DNA of 40,159 bases. It comes from Prochlorococcus sp. AG-355-B23 (lineage in GTDB: Bacteria; Cyanobacteriota; Cyanobacteriia; PCC-6307; Cyanobiaceae). The notes beneath the pieces are model-generated. The model was not told the DNA's origin. It saw nothing but the letters and a program-made list of their open reading frames with translations, and made no database searches. Made by a program: the position numbers and the translations under genes. Location of the stretch: positions 1 through 40,159 of the forward strand of contig QCDJ01000012.1 in NCBI GenBank assembly GCA_003280935.1, in the 5' to 3' direction. Of this stretch, positions 8,382-18,603 are shown in pieces (the stretch's first letter is position 1; every line of letters begins with the position of its first letter).

Positions 8382-9746
8382 CTATAAAATTTTAATAGCC
8401 TCTCCATACAAATCATATTCATCCGCAAAAGAAATATTTGCTTCAACAAATTTACCAATATAATTTTTCAAATCAATTTTATCTTCAACAGATAAAATTA
8501 CAGTTCCGTCAATTTCAGGAGCGAAATTGTAGGACCGACCTATTAATTCGTTATTTTCTGATATTTTTTCTACCAAAATCTTCATTTTTGAACCAACATA
8601 TGACTGATTTTTATCTTTAGAGATATTTTGTTGAACTGAAATAACGTTATCTTTTCTTGCCTCTGCAACCTCTAGAGATACTTTATTTGGCAAATGAAAA
8701 GCTGCAGTTCCTTCCTCAGGAGAAAAAATAAACACTCCCACATGATCAAATTTGTGCCTATCCAAAAATTCTAAAAGATGTTCAAAATGTTCTTTTTTTT
8801 CTCCTGGGAAACCAACGATGAGACTAGTTCTTAATACAGCAGATGGAATTTCTTCTCTAATTTTCTCCAAAATTGATTCATTCAAAGAAGCTTGCCAAGG
8901 TCTATTCATACTCTTCAACACATCTGGATGACTATGCTGAAGTGGCAAATCAAAGTAAGGCACAATATTCTTTGAATCTTTGAAAGCTCTAATTACTTCA
9001 TCAGTTAAACCTGTTGGATAAGCATAATGTATCCTTATCCAAGGAATTGGAACTTTAGAAAGCTCATTCAAAAGTTTTGCTAATGATGGTTTTCCATAAA
9101 TATCTTGACCATAATTAGTTGTTATTTGACTAATTAATATGATTTCTTGAATACCCTGTTTTGCAAGACTTTTGGCTTCTGAAACTATAGATTCTATTGT
9201 TCTGCTTCTTTGAGGACCTCTCAACTTAGGAATAATACAAAAAGCGCAATTATAGTTGCAGCCTTCAGCAATCCGGAGATAAGCAACAAATTTATTTTTA
9301 TCTACAAAACGAGGCATTTCCTCATCTGCAATAAATTCAGGTATTTTAGAAACTTCACTAACGATTTCCCCTTTTTCTACTCTGTCTAAAACCTTGGCTA
9401 TCTTTTGATAATCTCCTGTTCCAACCAAACCTTTTATTTCAGGGATTTCTTTTATAAGCTCATCTTTAAAATGCTGAGCCATGCAGCCTGCAACTATTAC
9501 TTCCTTGCCTTGATTTGTAAATTCTAGAATTTTTCTAATAGATTCTTCTCTAGCTGTTTCAATAAAACTGCAAGTATTTACAACAACAACATTTGCATCA
9601 TTTATATTGCTGTCAACTTCATAACCCTCTTTATCTAATAAGCCTTGCATATGTTCAGTATCAACAAGATTTTTCTCACAACCAACATGACTGAATGCTA
9701 TCTTAGATAGTTTTTTTTCTTTTACATTAAGACTATTTTGTTTCAC
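8382..9746 (-). CDS. rimO: ribosomal protein S12 methylthiotransferase
   Basis: RimO is a radical SAM enzyme that adds a methylthio group to an aspartate of ribosomal protein S12. The 454-residue protein has the UPF0004 domain with cluster cysteines C23, C59 and C88, the radical SAM CxxxCxxC at C163, C167 and C170, and a C-terminal TRAM region (about 385-452). [14 protein letters not shown] favours RimO over MiaB. The start is GTG at 9746; no ATG lies nearby in frame. Confidence 0.9.
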   Translation of the reverse strand: MKQNSLNVKEKKLSKIAFSHVGCEKNLVDTEHMQGLLDKEGYEVDSNINDANVVVVNTCSFIETAREESIRKILEFTNQGKEVIVAGCMAQHFKDELIKEIPEIKGLVGTGDYQKIAKVLDRVEKGEIVSEVSKIPEFIADEEMPRFVDKNKFVAYLRIAEGCNYNCAFCIIPKLRGPQRSRTIESIVSEAKSLAKQGIQEIILISQITTNYGQDIYGKPSLAKLLNELSKVPIPWIRIHYAYPTGLTDEVIRAFKDSKNIVPYFDLPLQHSHPDVLKSMNRPWQASLNESILEKIREEIPSAVLRTSLIVGFPGEKKEHFEHLLEFLDRHKFDHVGVFIFSPEEGTAAFHLPNKVSLEVAEARKDNVISVQQNISKDKNQSYVGSKMKILVEKISENNELIGRSYNFAPEIDGTVILSVEDKIDLKNYIGKFVEANISFADEYDLYGEAIKIL

Positions 9747-9851
9747 AACTTGAAAAATAAGAATTAAAAGATTTAAAAAGCATTTCGTATATAACTCTCA
9801 TGCCAAGATAATATTAGGATAGATAATGTAAATAACAAACTTTCTTTTTGT

Positions 9852-10787
9852 ATGGCTCTTCAGACTTTAAACAGAAGAAATAAAAAAGAATTGAAATGGC
9901 CAAAAATCATAATCGCAATTCTTAGCACTATAGGCATAGTTGATACAGGTTCGATTACTTTAAAAAACTGGGGGTTATTTACTTCGCTTTCATGCCCAGG
10001 GATACAAAATGGATGTGAAACAGTTTTAAATAGTCCTTGGGGTACTTTATTTGAAAATAATCAAATTAATATACCTCTCTCATTAGCGGGATTTATAACA
10101 TATTTATCAATATTAGTTATCACAATAATACTCTCGCTAAATTTAATTTCCCCAAAAGAAAAACTAAATAAGTTTTTATGGTGGTTAGTATTTCTAATTT
10201 CTTGTGCGTCATCAACATTTAGCTTTTTACTGATAAATATTATGTTTTTTAAGATTCAAGCATATTGCTTTTTTTGTATACTTTCAGCAATTTTATCGTT
10301 TTCTATCTTTATAATTTCTATGATTGGAGCAAAGTTCGAAAGTAGAGAACCTATGTTTTTTAGAGGTTTCATTGTAGCCATTTGTGTCCTGCTGGGGGGC
10401 CTAATTTGGTCAACAAACGTTGACCCTTCTAATGCTATTGATGTTGCAAACCCCACTGAAAATGTATCGCCAATAATTACCACTTCAAGCTCTCCCCAGA
10501 AAGTAAAGTTTGCAAAATTTTTAAGTGAAAACAATATTGTTATGTATAGTGCATACTGGTGCCCGCATTGCCACGATCAGAAACAATTATTTGGTAATGA
10601 AGCAGTTAAAGAATTAAAAGTAGTTGAGTGTGCTAAAGATGGTAAAGATAATGAGTATGAGCTATGTCAAACGAAAGGAATCAGTGGATTTCCTTCTTGG
10701 GAAATAAATGGAGAAATTATTAGTGGTACGCGTGACTTAAATGAATTAGCAACAAAAACCGGCTATCAGGGAGATCTTAATTTTTAA
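9852..10787 (+). CDS. VKOR-thioredoxin fusion, disulfide bond formation
   Basis: A 311-residue membrane protein with about five transmembrane segments (near 18-36, 75-98, 107-131, 137-160 and 170-188) and a C-terminal thioredoxin domain. The VKOR part has the loop cysteines C48 and C55 and the redox pair C139-F-F-C142. The thioredoxin part has C237-P-H-C240 plus the second pair C260 and C272 seen in cyanobacterial VKOR fusions. It oxidises thiols of periplasmic or lumenal proteins and passes electrons to quinone. It overlaps the convergent nadB by 11 bases. Confidence 0.92.
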   Translation: MALQTLNRRNKKELKWPKIIIAILSTIGIVDTGSITLKNWGLFTSLSCPGIQNGCETVLNSPWGTLFENNQINIPLSLAGFITYLSILVITIILSLNLISPKEKLNKFLWWLVFLISCASSTFSFLLINIMFFKIQAYCFFCILSAILSFSIFIISMIGAKFESREPMFFRGFIVAICVLLGGLIWSTNVDPSNAIDVANPTENVSPIITTSSSPQKVKFAKFLSENNIVMYSAYWCPHCHDQKQLFGNEAVKELKVVECAKDGKDNEYELCQTKGISGFPSWEINGEIISGTRDLNELATKTGYQGDLNF

Positions 10788-12444
10788 TAAATCTTTTTTG
10801 AATTTTTTGATCTAACTGTTGTCTAGTATGACATTCCCAATTTTTATCTTTATCAGGGAAATCATCTCTATAATGCCCTCCTCTACTTTCCTCTCTAAAT
10901 AAACAAGCTTTTAATAAAGTTATGGTGGTTATTTGTCTATTCTTTAAATCAAGTAAAAGATTTAATGCTCTTCTGTTGCGTTCACTGAGTGTAATTTTTT
11001 GATCAAATTTTATTTTTTCAAGACTATTTAGTAAATCATTTTTATTTAATTTTTCTATATCATGTTGAATGTAATTTAAAAATTTACTCATATTTACCTT
11101 ATTTCGAGATACTCCTAAATTTAACCAACATAGTTTTCTTAGTTCATCAATTTTTTCAGCAATTATAGAAATTTGATCTTCTTTAGGATCTTCAATATCA
11201 AACTCTTGAAAAGATCTATCAAATTTTATAAATTTAGAAATGTCATTCAAAACAATTGAAGACATTTTTCTTGCGAAAACAAGACACTCCATCAGTGAAT
11301 TACTTGCCAGTCTATTAGCACCATGCACACCTGTAGAAGCAACTTCTCCAACGGCATATAATCCTTTTCTTGTTGAAGATGCATTTAGATCAGTTTTAAC
11401 ACCTCCCATCCAATAATGAGCTGCAGGAGCTACGGGAATAACCTCATTTAAAGGATTAACGCCATAATCCTGACATCGACTTAAGATCGTGGGGAAGCGC
11501 TCTACAATTTTTTCTGGGTCAATATACCGAAGATCTAAACCAACATGGTCTACATTATGATTATGCATATTTTTCATAATTGCTCTACTTACCTGATCTC
11601 TAGAAGCTAGATCACGATTTTCAAGATTTTTAACTGGACTTTCACCATTTTTATCAACTAAGATCGCTCCTTCTCCTCTAAGTGCCTCAGATATTAAGAA
11701 GCAAGGTGCTCCATAAAATTTTAAAGCGGTTGGATGAAATTGCACGAACTCTAAATCTTCGATAGCAGCGCCAGCTTTCCATGCGAGAGCAATCCCTTCT
11801 CCAGAGGATTGCGCAGGATTTGTTGTATTAGTAAATAAGTGCCCACCCCCACCTGTAGCGAGTACAACAGCTCTAGATTGAATCCAATATAAATTTGCAC
11901 CATCAAGAACCTGAACTCCTCTACATTCATTATTTTCGATGAGAAGTTCAGTTACTCTTACACCCCTGCAATGAAGAATATTTTTTTGATTCTCAATATG
12001 ATCTTCCAGAACTTCAACTAATGCTCTTCCAGTACGATCTTTTACATGTAAGACTCTTCTTCGTGAATGCGCTGCTTCTAAAGTAGTAGCTAGCTGATCA
12101 GAACTTTGATCAAAAATCATTCCTAAATTCTGCAACCTGTCTACACAACCTGGAGCTTCTTTAACCAGCATTTCTACAGCTTGAAAATCACATAGTCCAT
12201 CTCCTGCTTTTAAAGTATCCTCAGCATGAAGATCAAACGAATCATCTTGTCTAACAACAGATGCAATTCCTCCTTGAGCCCATCTACTGGAAGATACCTT
12301 ACTAGTATTTCTATTTAAAAGAAGCACACTTAAATTTGCGGGCAATTCAAGACAAGTCATAAGGCCAGCGGCTCCAGCACCTACAACAATGACATCCCAA
12401 TTATTTATTTGTATCGGTTCTTGCGAAAATGGAGGCCTTAACAT
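10777..12444 (-). CDS. nadB: L-aspartate oxidase
   Basis: NadB oxidises L-aspartate to iminoaspartate in the first step of NAD synthesis. The 555-residue flavoprotein has the FAD-binding VGAGAAG (21-27), SRWAQGGIASV, HPTAL, and a substrate-site region with PAAHYWMGGV, followed by GLYAVGEVASTGVHGANRLASNSL. The C-terminal helical domain ends in EESRGGHYRDDFP, as in the succinate dehydrogenase/fumarate reductase superfamily. Its ATG shares one base with the stop of the upstream DUF3120 gene (TAATG), so the two are coupled. Confidence 0.93.
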   Translation of the reverse strand: MLRPPFSQEPIQINNWDVIVVGAGAAGLMTCLELPANLSVLLLNRNTSKVSSSRWAQGGIASVVRQDDSFDLHAEDTLKAGDGLCDFQAVEMLVKEAPGCVDRLQNLGMIFDQSSDQLATTLEAAHSRRRVLHVKDRTGRALVEVLEDHIENQKNILHCRGVRVTELLIENNECRGVQVLDGANLYWIQSRAVVLATGGGGHLFTNTTNPAQSSGEGIALAWKAGAAIEDLEFVQFHPTALKFYGAPCFLISEALRGEGAILVDKNGESPVKNLENRDLASRDQVSRAIMKNMHNHNVDHVGLDLRYIDPEKIVERFPTILSRCQDYGVNPLNEVIPVAPAAHYWMGGVKTDLNASSTRKGLYAVGEVASTGVHGANRLASNSLMECLVFARKMSSIVLNDISKFIKFDRSFQEFDIEDPKEDQISIIAEKIDELRKLCWLNLGVSRNKVNMSKFLNYIQHDIEKLNKNDLLNSLEKIKFDQKITLSERNRRALNLLLDLKNRQITTITLLKACLFREESRGGHYRDDFPDKDKNWECHTRQQLDQKIQKRFIKN

Positions 12445-13211
12445 TAAACCAATCCACTAAAAGTTGGTTGCAGAATTGCTAAAACGATAAATATACCATC
12501 AACAATTAATGTCGTTTGAATTACATAACCAGAAACTAAGAGTGCTTTTCCACTAGTAGTATTAATTGTGGCAGAATCAAAAATTTCTTTTGAAATAAAC
12601 CAAAGTATAAGAGCAACAAAAACAATAATAGATAATGATTTTATTTGAATAAGATTCTCTGAGGTTTTTTGAAGAAGTTGGGGTGCAGTTTCAGAATCTG
12701 CTGTAATTATCTGCCTCCATTGATCCATTATTCCAATTAAAAATATTGTAATGTCGGTCACTGCAGTTCCAAATAGAGAAGAGATATAAAAACTTGAACC
12801 TATTTTCCAATTGGTACCAAGTCCAATCAAAGCTAATGGAAAAACTACAGCTTCAACAGGTATGTGAAGAATAGGAAATGAGCTTAACCATCCCCAGTAC
12901 AAACATCCACCAAGCCAACTGCCTGATACACCAAGTAATAATGAACTAACTATAAACCACTTATTTGATACTTTCTTATTCAAAACAAATGCCACTAAGA
13001 CAATAACAAAAGTAAAACAAAGAGCACTTATTGGTTCTACTCTAACCCAAGGAGCTTGAACAAAAATAGGTAAAATTACAAAAAAAGAAGACCACAATCT
13101 TAAAGATGTAGGATTTGATAAAAAACTATTTTCATCTGAATCAACTGTCTTTTGCAATTTATATGTCAATTTATCTTTCACTTCTAAATTTTTTGTAATT
13201 AATTCTTGCAA
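12444..13211 (-). CDS. DUF3120-like membrane protein
   Basis: About 255 residues with six or so hydrophobic segments after a 35-residue hydrophilic N-terminus. The sequence SLRLWSSFFVILPIFVQAPWVR and GSWLGGCLYWGWL fits the cyanobacterial family I recall as DUF3120; function unknown. The longest start is TTG 13211, with no ribosome site; a GTG ten codons in is an alternative. It is translationally coupled to nadB, though nothing in the protein suggests a role in NAD synthesis. Confidence 0.6.
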   Translation of the reverse strand: MQELITKNLEVKDKLTYKLQKTVDSDENSFLSNPTSLRLWSSFFVILPIFVQAPWVRVEPISALCFTFVIVLVAFVLNKKVSNKWFIVSSLLLGVSGSWLGGCLYWGWLSSFPILHIPVEAVVFPLALIGLGTNWKIGSSFYISSLFGTAVTDITIFLIGIMDQWRQIITADSETAPQLLQKTSENLIQIKSLSIIVFVALILWFISKEIFDSATINTTSGKALLVSGYVIQTTLIVDGIFIVLAILQPTFSGLV

Positions 13212-13388
13212 TGAAATAGTTATCTTACTTAATGTAAATCGTGTTTTGTAAAACTGCGAATGCCATATTTTAATAAATTAAAGGCCTATAATTTCACACC
13301 TAGATGTATTTTTTTAAAAGTATTTAATACACTTTGAGTCATATATAAGATTAAAATAAATATTAAGAAGAGAATTTGGCCTTAAATT

Positions 13389-14768
13389 GTGTGGCAAGAA
13401 ATTAATTACAAAGAAGATCCCAATGATCTTTTGGTTCCTAGTATTACTTATAAAATAAACCCTGCAGAAATTGAAAGTGTTGAAGCTAATTCCATTGCAC
13501 AAGAAATAGGATTTGAATCAGGTGATTCAATTATTAGTATTAATGGGAAAAAACCAAGAGATTTAATTGATTATCAGATTCTCATTAGTGAAGAAATTTT
13601 GGATATATCAGTTTTAGATAAAAATCATGAAGTTCACAATATAAGTATTGAAAAAGATCAGGACGTTAATTTAGGTATTAATTTTAAAGATGCATTATTT
13701 GATTCAATCAAGCAATGCAATAATAGATGTCCATTTTGTTTTATAGATCAACAGCCAAGTGGTAAAAGAAAAAGCCTTTATATAAAAGATGATGATTATA
13801 GATTAAGTTTCCTATATGGCTCTTATTTAACTCTTACGAATTTAAAAAAAGAAGACTGGGAAAGAATTTCTATGCAAAAACTATCACCACTTTTTATTTC
13901 AGTTCATGCAACTGATCCTACCATAAGGGAAAAATTATTAAAAAATAAAAAAGCAGGCGTGATCCTTGATCAAATTTCCTGGTTTGAAAAAAACTCTATT
14001 CAAATACATGCTCAAATTGTTGTTTGTCCAGATATAAATGATGGGGATATTCTTGAGAAATCAATTTTGGACCTTGCTGAATTTTACAAAAAAAGTTCAC
14101 AGACAGTACTTTCAGTTGCAATAGTGCCTGTAGGACTTACAAAATTTAGACCGGAAAATGATGGCTTAAAATCAATAAGCCCAGAATATGCTGTAAATAC
14201 GATTAAACAGGTAGAGAGAATTCAAGCCTCTCTAAAAATTACAATTGGGACTCGTTTTTGTTGGCTAGCAGACGAATGGTATTTGATAGCTGGTTCAAAT
14301 TTACCTAGTTATAAAACCTACGAAAATATGCCACAAGAATCTAATGGAGTAGGATCAATTAGAACTTTTCTAAAGATATTAGGTGAGAAATCTAACAACC
14401 TGCCAACAAAAATAAAACACCCCAAAAAAGTCAGTTGGATTGTTGGTAAATTAGTTTATGAAGCCCTAATTCCTACAGTTAAGAAATTAAACTTGATTGA
14501 TGGATTAATAATTAATTTATATGGTTTACCAAGTATTTATTGGGGTCAAGATCAAGTTGTTACAGGTCTTCTTACTGGAGAAGATCTAATTCACGGACTG
14601 AAAAATAAGGATTTAGGAGAAGCTGTTTACATACCATCTATTATGTTAAAACTTAATACTGATTTATTTTTAGATGATAAAAATATTAAAGAAGTTGAAA
14701 ATCAATTAAATACCAAAATTCACGTTCTTGATGATTCAAATGATATTATTAATACTTTGATTGGTTAA
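13389..14768 (+). CDS. TIGR03279-type radical SAM protein (PDZ + radical SAM + DUF512)
   Basis: A 459-residue protein of a cyanobacterial family annotated as putative Fe-S oxidoreductase. It has a short PDZ-like domain (about 25-88, with GFESGDSIISINGKKPRD), a radical SAM cluster motif C110-x3-C114-x2-C117 followed by FIDQQPSGKR, and a C-terminal DUF512 region with EWYLIAGS and YENMPQESNGVGSIR. The reaction is unknown. The start is GTG at 13389. The tolC-like gene follows 25 bases later. Confidence 0.82.
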   Translation: MWQEINYKEDPNDLLVPSITYKINPAEIESVEANSIAQEIGFESGDSIISINGKKPRDLIDYQILISEEILDISVLDKNHEVHNISIEKDQDVNLGINFKDALFDSIKQCNNRCPFCFIDQQPSGKRKSLYIKDDDYRLSFLYGSYLTLTNLKKEDWERISMQKLSPLFISVHATDPTIREKLLKNKKAGVILDQISWFEKNSIQIHAQIVVCPDINDGDILEKSILDLAEFYKKSSQTVLSVAIVPVGLTKFRPENDGLKSISPEYAVNTIKQVERIQASLKITIGTRFCWLADEWYLIAGSNLPSYKTYENMPQESNGVGSIRTFLKILGEKSNNLPTKIKHPKKVSWIVGKLVYEALIPTVKKLNLIDGLIINLYGLPSIYWGQDQVVTGLLTGEDLIHGLKNKDLGEAVYIPSIMLKLNTDLFLDDKNIKEVENQLNTKIHVLDDSNDIINTLIG

Positions 14769-14793
14769 TCGAATAACTTCGATACTATAAAAC

Positions 14794-16221
14794 ATGTTTA
14801 GAAGAGTAATAAATCCTATCTTATTCTTGCCGATTGCTCTAAGTATCAATTCTGTTAATGTACTCTCAAGCGAAACAAAAAATTATATTGATAATGTCAT
14901 AGAAGAAAAACCTAATATTACTTTTATTGATTATCAAGAAATAGATAAAATTGTATTAAATAATCAAGAATTAAAGTCATTACAGAACTTAGTAGCCTCT
15001 GCAAGCTTTAATCTTTCCAGTCAAATTGCCAAAAGATACCCATCCTTAGATTTTCAAGCAAATGGGTTACCAAAATATGTCTCAGGTAAACAGCACAGTA
15101 GCAATTCACCCACTTTAAAAACATCACAATTATCGGCTAATCCCTCACTGAATATCAAATGGGATATAGTTGCCCCTCTTAGAGGATCTGAAATTAATAT
15201 TGCCAAAGCAAATTACAAAATTGCAGAAAATAATTATGAGATTAAGAAAAAAGATTTAATTCAAGAGGCAAGAATGAGGTATCACAAATACCAAAAGTCA
15301 TATCAAGATATTCAAAATAAAAAATTCACACTTGATTTATCAATTACAAGTTTAAAAAATGCTCAAGCTAAGTTAGATGCTGGAATTGGTACAAAATTTG
15401 AAGTTCTTGAAGCAGAAGCACAATTATCTCGAGATAAACAATCACTTAATGAAAAGAAAATAGAACATGAAATTAATAAAATTTCTCTTAAAGAAATTCT
15501 TAATATTAAGGGGGATTTCGAAAGCAATAATGAGCAAAGTTTAACAGGATTCTGGAATCATAGATTGAATAAAAATATTAATGAAGGTTTAGAAAAAAAT
15601 CTTTCATTAAAAAATCTTCTTCTTCAAAAATCAATCAAAAATAGCCAAGCAAATAGTTTTTTAGCTCAAAATAAGCCAAATATTTACATCAGCAATACAT
15701 TATCTAGTACATTTACAAAGGGTGACACACTGTCCGAGGTTATTGACTCTGAAGAATCTGGATCTAATTATACAAATACCATAAGTCTAAATTTTGCATG
15801 GAATATTTTTGATGGCGGACAAAATAAGAACTCTTACAAATCAAAACTAGAAGATGTAGAAGCTGAAAAATTTGCTTATGAAAATCTAAAAAATGTTTTA
15901 ACCACAAGTATTAGTAAAGCTTACTTAAATCTTAAATTAAATGAAGAGAAAATAATTTCTTCTCTTAAAGAAATTGAATCTAGCAAAGAGTCTGTAAGGC
16001 TTTCCAGACTTAGATATGATGTTGGGATATCAACTCTAAAAGATGTTCTTGTTAGGCAAAGTGAATTAAGTAATGCAAAATCAAAAAATATTAATGCAAT
16101 ATATAATTACAATTTGAATTTAGATGAATTAGAAAGATTAACTTTTCTTGACTTAAGTAAAAATTGTTTGGGTAGTAATAATACTAAAATTAAAGATACA
16201 GATTCTATTTGCAATATCTAA
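14794..16221 (+). CDS. TolC-like outer membrane efflux protein
   Basis: A 475-residue protein with an N-terminal signal peptide (hydrophobic run about residues 8-24) and two repeats of the outer-membrane-efflux family. Helical repeat signatures are seen: NAQAKLDAGIGTKFEVLEAEAQLSRD in the first half and SRLRYDVGISTLKDVLVRQSEL in the second, with FAWNIFDGGQNKNS before the second beta region. It should form a trimeric channel for type I secretion or drug export. No partner ABC or fusion protein is next to it. The inositol phosphatase gene begins 2 bases after its stop. Confidence 0.88.
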   Translation: MFRRVINPILFLPIALSINSVNVLSSETKNYIDNVIEEKPNITFIDYQEIDKIVLNNQELKSLQNLVASASFNLSSQIAKRYPSLDFQANGLPKYVSGKQHSSNSPTLKTSQLSANPSLNIKWDIVAPLRGSEINIAKANYKIAENNYEIKKKDLIQEARMRYHKYQKSYQDIQNKKFTLDLSITSLKNAQAKLDAGIGTKFEVLEAEAQLSRDKQSLNEKKIEHEINKISLKEILNIKGDFESNNEQSLTGFWNHRLNKNINEGLEKNLSLKNLLLQKSIKNSQANSFLAQNKPNIYISNTLSSTFTKGDTLSEVIDSEESGSNYTNTISLNFAWNIFDGGQNKNSYKSKLEDVEAEKFAYENLKNVLTTSISKAYLNLKLNEEKIISSLKEIESSKESVRLSRLRYDVGISTLKDVLVRQSELSNAKSKNINAIYNYNLNLDELERLTFLDLSKNCLGSNNTKIKDTDSICNI

Positions 16222-16223
16222 AG

Positions 16224-17024
16224 ATGAATCCAGCAAATTTAACTGATAAGCAACTAATTGAATTAGATTCTTTATTTGAATTAGTTAGTCATCGTCAAAA
16301 TAAAGATTTTGGAAATATTAGCGCCAGCAATAAAGCAGACGGATCATTATTAACAAGTTGTGATTTATGGAGTGACAAAACAATCGTAGATGGTTTAGCT
16401 TCAATAGCTCCAGGAGAGGGAGTCCTTAGTGAAGAAGGGGAAAAATTAATTCCAAGCTCAAAAGCTTATTGGGTGGTCGATCCACTAGATGGGACAACAA
16501 ATTTTGCTGCAGGTATTCCCTACTGGTCTATATCAGTAGCAAGGTTCGTAGATGGTAAACCGCAATCTTCTTTTTTAATAATTCCTACATTGAAAAAAAA
16601 GTTTTTATCCATCAGAGGCAAAGGGGTTTGGTTAAATAACCATAAGATAGATCCTAGCCAAAATAATCGTCAAAGTGAATGCATTTCTTTGTGCAGCAGA
16701 TCTATAAAAATTTTACAAAAAAAACCAAACTCAACATTTCCTGGCAAAATCAGACTTTTAGGTGTATCGAGTTTAAATCTAACGAGTGTAGCAATGGGAC
16801 AAACTTTCGGAGCAATAGAATCAACCCCAAAAATATGGGATATTGCAGCAGCGTGGCTGCTATTAGAAGAACTCAATTGTTCTATAGAGTGGTTAGAAAA
16901 AGATCCCTTAAATTTAGTTTCAGGGGAAGACTTAAGCGATGTTAATTTTCCATTAATTGCTTGTAGATCTATAGAAAAACTTGAAATTTTAAAGCCTTGG
17001 GGAAATTTATTATTGGAAAAATAG
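16224..17024 (+). CDS. inositol monophosphatase family phosphatase
   Basis: A 266-residue metal-dependent phosphatase of the IMPase/CysQ superfamily. Visible motifs are SEEGE (69-73), the metal-binding DPLDGTT (86-92, with D86 and D89) and WDIAA (205-209, D206). The true substrate may be inositol phosphate, histidinol phosphate or PAP; sequence alone does not say. The ATG at 16224, two bases past the tolC-like stop, is preferred over an overlapping TTG at 16209. Confidence 0.85.
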   Translation: MNPANLTDKQLIELDSLFELVSHRQNKDFGNISASNKADGSLLTSCDLWSDKTIVDGLASIAPGEGVLSEEGEKLIPSSKAYWVVDPLDGTTNFAAGIPYWSISVARFVDGKPQSSFLIIPTLKKKFLSIRGKGVWLNNHKIDPSQNNRQSECISLCSRSIKILQKKPNSTFPGKIRLLGVSSLNLTSVAMGQTFGAIESTPKIWDIAAAWLLLEELNCSIEWLEKDPLNLVSGEDLSDVNFPLIACRSIEKLEILKPWGNLLLEK

Positions 17025-17115
17025 TTGCATCATAAATAAATAATTGCTTGAAAAATGTCTTAATCAGATACAATAAAAAATAAACAAATAAATAAAATAT
17101 TTGAAGAAAATTAAT

Positions 17116-18030
17116 ATGCAGCGAAGTTCAACATGGATACTGAAAAGTTTATGGGGAGCTTGTGAGCGATGGAGCAAATCTGATTGTGTTGATTTAAGCG
17201 CTGCATTTGCATACTACACACTTCAATCATTTTTTCCTATTCTTCTGATTTCTCTTTCAATAGCTTCATGGTTCCTAGGAAAACAAGAAGGATTAGATCA
17301 ACAAATAATTTCTATTGCAGCTCAGCTTTTACCTCCTTCAGTAGTTGAGTTAGTAGAAACAACATTATTTAATTTAATAGATCAAGGATTTGGAGCAGGT
17401 ATTCTTGGGGCTATGTTTTTGCTTTTTACAGCAGGCAATGCATATCTATCTCTTCAAAGAGGTTCAGATCGACTTTGGGAGGACGAAATTCCTTCTAAAA
17501 AAGTTAATGCTGCTTGGAGAGTGCAAGCTTCTAAGTTTCTGCGAAATAGAGTTGAAGCCTTTTTAATAGTATTCTTTATTGGTTTTTTAATGGTACTAGA
17601 TCAGATTAGTGCAAATCTTAGGATGATCCCACGTAACGTTTTAGAAAATCTTTCAAAATCTAATAATCTAATTTCTGATTTATTATTAAAGTTGCCGCTA
17701 TTACAAGTTGGTCAGTTTGCAATACCACTAATTGGCTTTTCTTTAATGGCTCTTTTATTACAAGCACTTTTACCCAGTAGAAAAGTTCCATTGAGACCAC
17801 TTTTACCTGGATCTTTTCTTATTGGAATTGGCCTAACCACTTTGAACTTAGCAGTAAGTAAAAGTATTCTCTCACTTGGAGCAAGATTTCAAGCATATGG
17901 TTTTATTGGAGGTTTTCTTGTACTTACTTTGTGGGTATGGCTATTAGGAGTGATTTTATATTTTGGACAATGTTGGAGCGTCGTTATTGCTAGTATGACC
18001 TTAGTAAATAAAAAAAGAAATTATAGATAA
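17116..18030 (+). CDS. YihY/BrkB-family membrane protein
   Basis: About 304 residues with six predicted transmembrane segments. The family features AFAYYTLQSFFPILLI, the GSDRLWE motif in the loop after the second helix, and FIGGFLVLTLWVWLLGVILYFG near the end are present. Once annotated as ribonuclease BN, the family has no settled function. The ATG at 17116 is chosen; an in-frame TTG at 17101 would add five residues and neither has a strong ribosome site. Confidence 0.82.
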   Translation: MQRSSTWILKSLWGACERWSKSDCVDLSAAFAYYTLQSFFPILLISLSIASWFLGKQEGLDQQIISIAAQLLPPSVVELVETTLFNLIDQGFGAGILGAMFLLFTAGNAYLSLQRGSDRLWEDEIPSKKVNAAWRVQASKFLRNRVEAFLIVFFIGFLMVLDQISANLRMIPRNVLENLSKSNNLISDLLLKLPLLQVGQFAIPLIGFSLMALLLQALLPSRKVPLRPLLPGSFLIGIGLTTLNLAVSKSILSLGARFQAYGFIGGFLVLTLWVWLLGVILYFGQCWSVVIASMTLVNKKRNYR

Positions 18031-18041
18031 TAATAACCATA

Positions 18042-18383
18042 ATGAATTATTTTCTTAAAGCTAATAAAAATCTTCTTACCTACGCATTAATTATGCTTAT
18101 CGTTATTCCAATTTTTGGATTTAACTTTTTCATTAGCTTTGTTGGAAATATCCTTATTCTTTTATTTCTAATTCCTCTTTTATTATTAGTTTTAGTGTTT
18201 ATTGGTTTTAACTCATTTAAATCTAAAATTAATACATGTAGTAATTGTGGTTCAATATCATTTGGTTTTAGTGAAACCTGTATGAATTGTGGTGAAAATT
18301 TAGAAAATATAGGAAAAAACAATCAATTAGATAAAAAACCTAGTGAAAGTACCATAGAAGTGAAAGCAGAAGAAGTAAAGTAG
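18042..18383 (+). CDS. membrane-anchored zinc-ribbon protein, unknown function
   Basis: A 113-residue protein with two hydrophobic helices (about 11-32 and 34-57) and a zinc ribbon C66-x2-C69-x10-C80-x2-C83. The tail after residue 90 is hydrophilic and acidic. I do not recognise a named family. It starts 11 bases after the BrkB gene and ends 4 bases before the convergent hli gene. The zinc ribbon would be held at the membrane surface, probably on the cytoplasmic side. Confidence 0.65.
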   Translation: MNYFLKANKNLLTYALIMLIVIPIFGFNFFISFVGNILILLFLIPLLLLVLVFIGFNSFKSKINTCSNCGSISFGFSETCMNCGENLENIGKNNQLDKKPSESTIEVKAEEVK

Positions 18384-18387
18384 GATA

Positions 18388-18534
18388 TTAACCTATACCG
18401 ATTTGTCGAAGAATGCTTTGCCCAGTAATTAATTCAGTACCAAGACCAATCAAAATACCCATCATAGCCATACGTCCATTCCAGGTTTCTGCAAAATTTA
18501 CAAAGCCAAATCTTGGTTGATTGTCATTATTCAT
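18388..18534 (-). CDS. high-light-inducible protein (Hlip/Scp), 48 aa
   Basis: Reading the minus strand from ATG 18534 gives 48 residues. The chlorophyll-binding signature is complete: ETWNGRMAMMG (16-26), with E16, N19 and R21 as in the first helix of light-harvesting proteins, followed by GILIGLGTELITGQSIL. Hlips are single-helix proteins that bind chlorophyll and carotenoid and protect photosystems under light stress. The short N-terminus NNDNQPRFGFVNFA is typical of small Prochlorococcus Hlips. A 69-base gap upstream, with GATAAT 9-14 bases before the ATG, may hold its own promoter. Confidence 0.9.
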   Translation of the reverse strand: MNNDNQPRFGFVNFAETWNGRMAMMGILIGLGTELITGQSILRQIGIG

Positions 18535-18603
18535 AATTAACTAGATTATCTATCAGGTTATTTTAACGTTTTAAGGAAGTATTTATGATGAATAATAAAT
18601 TAT

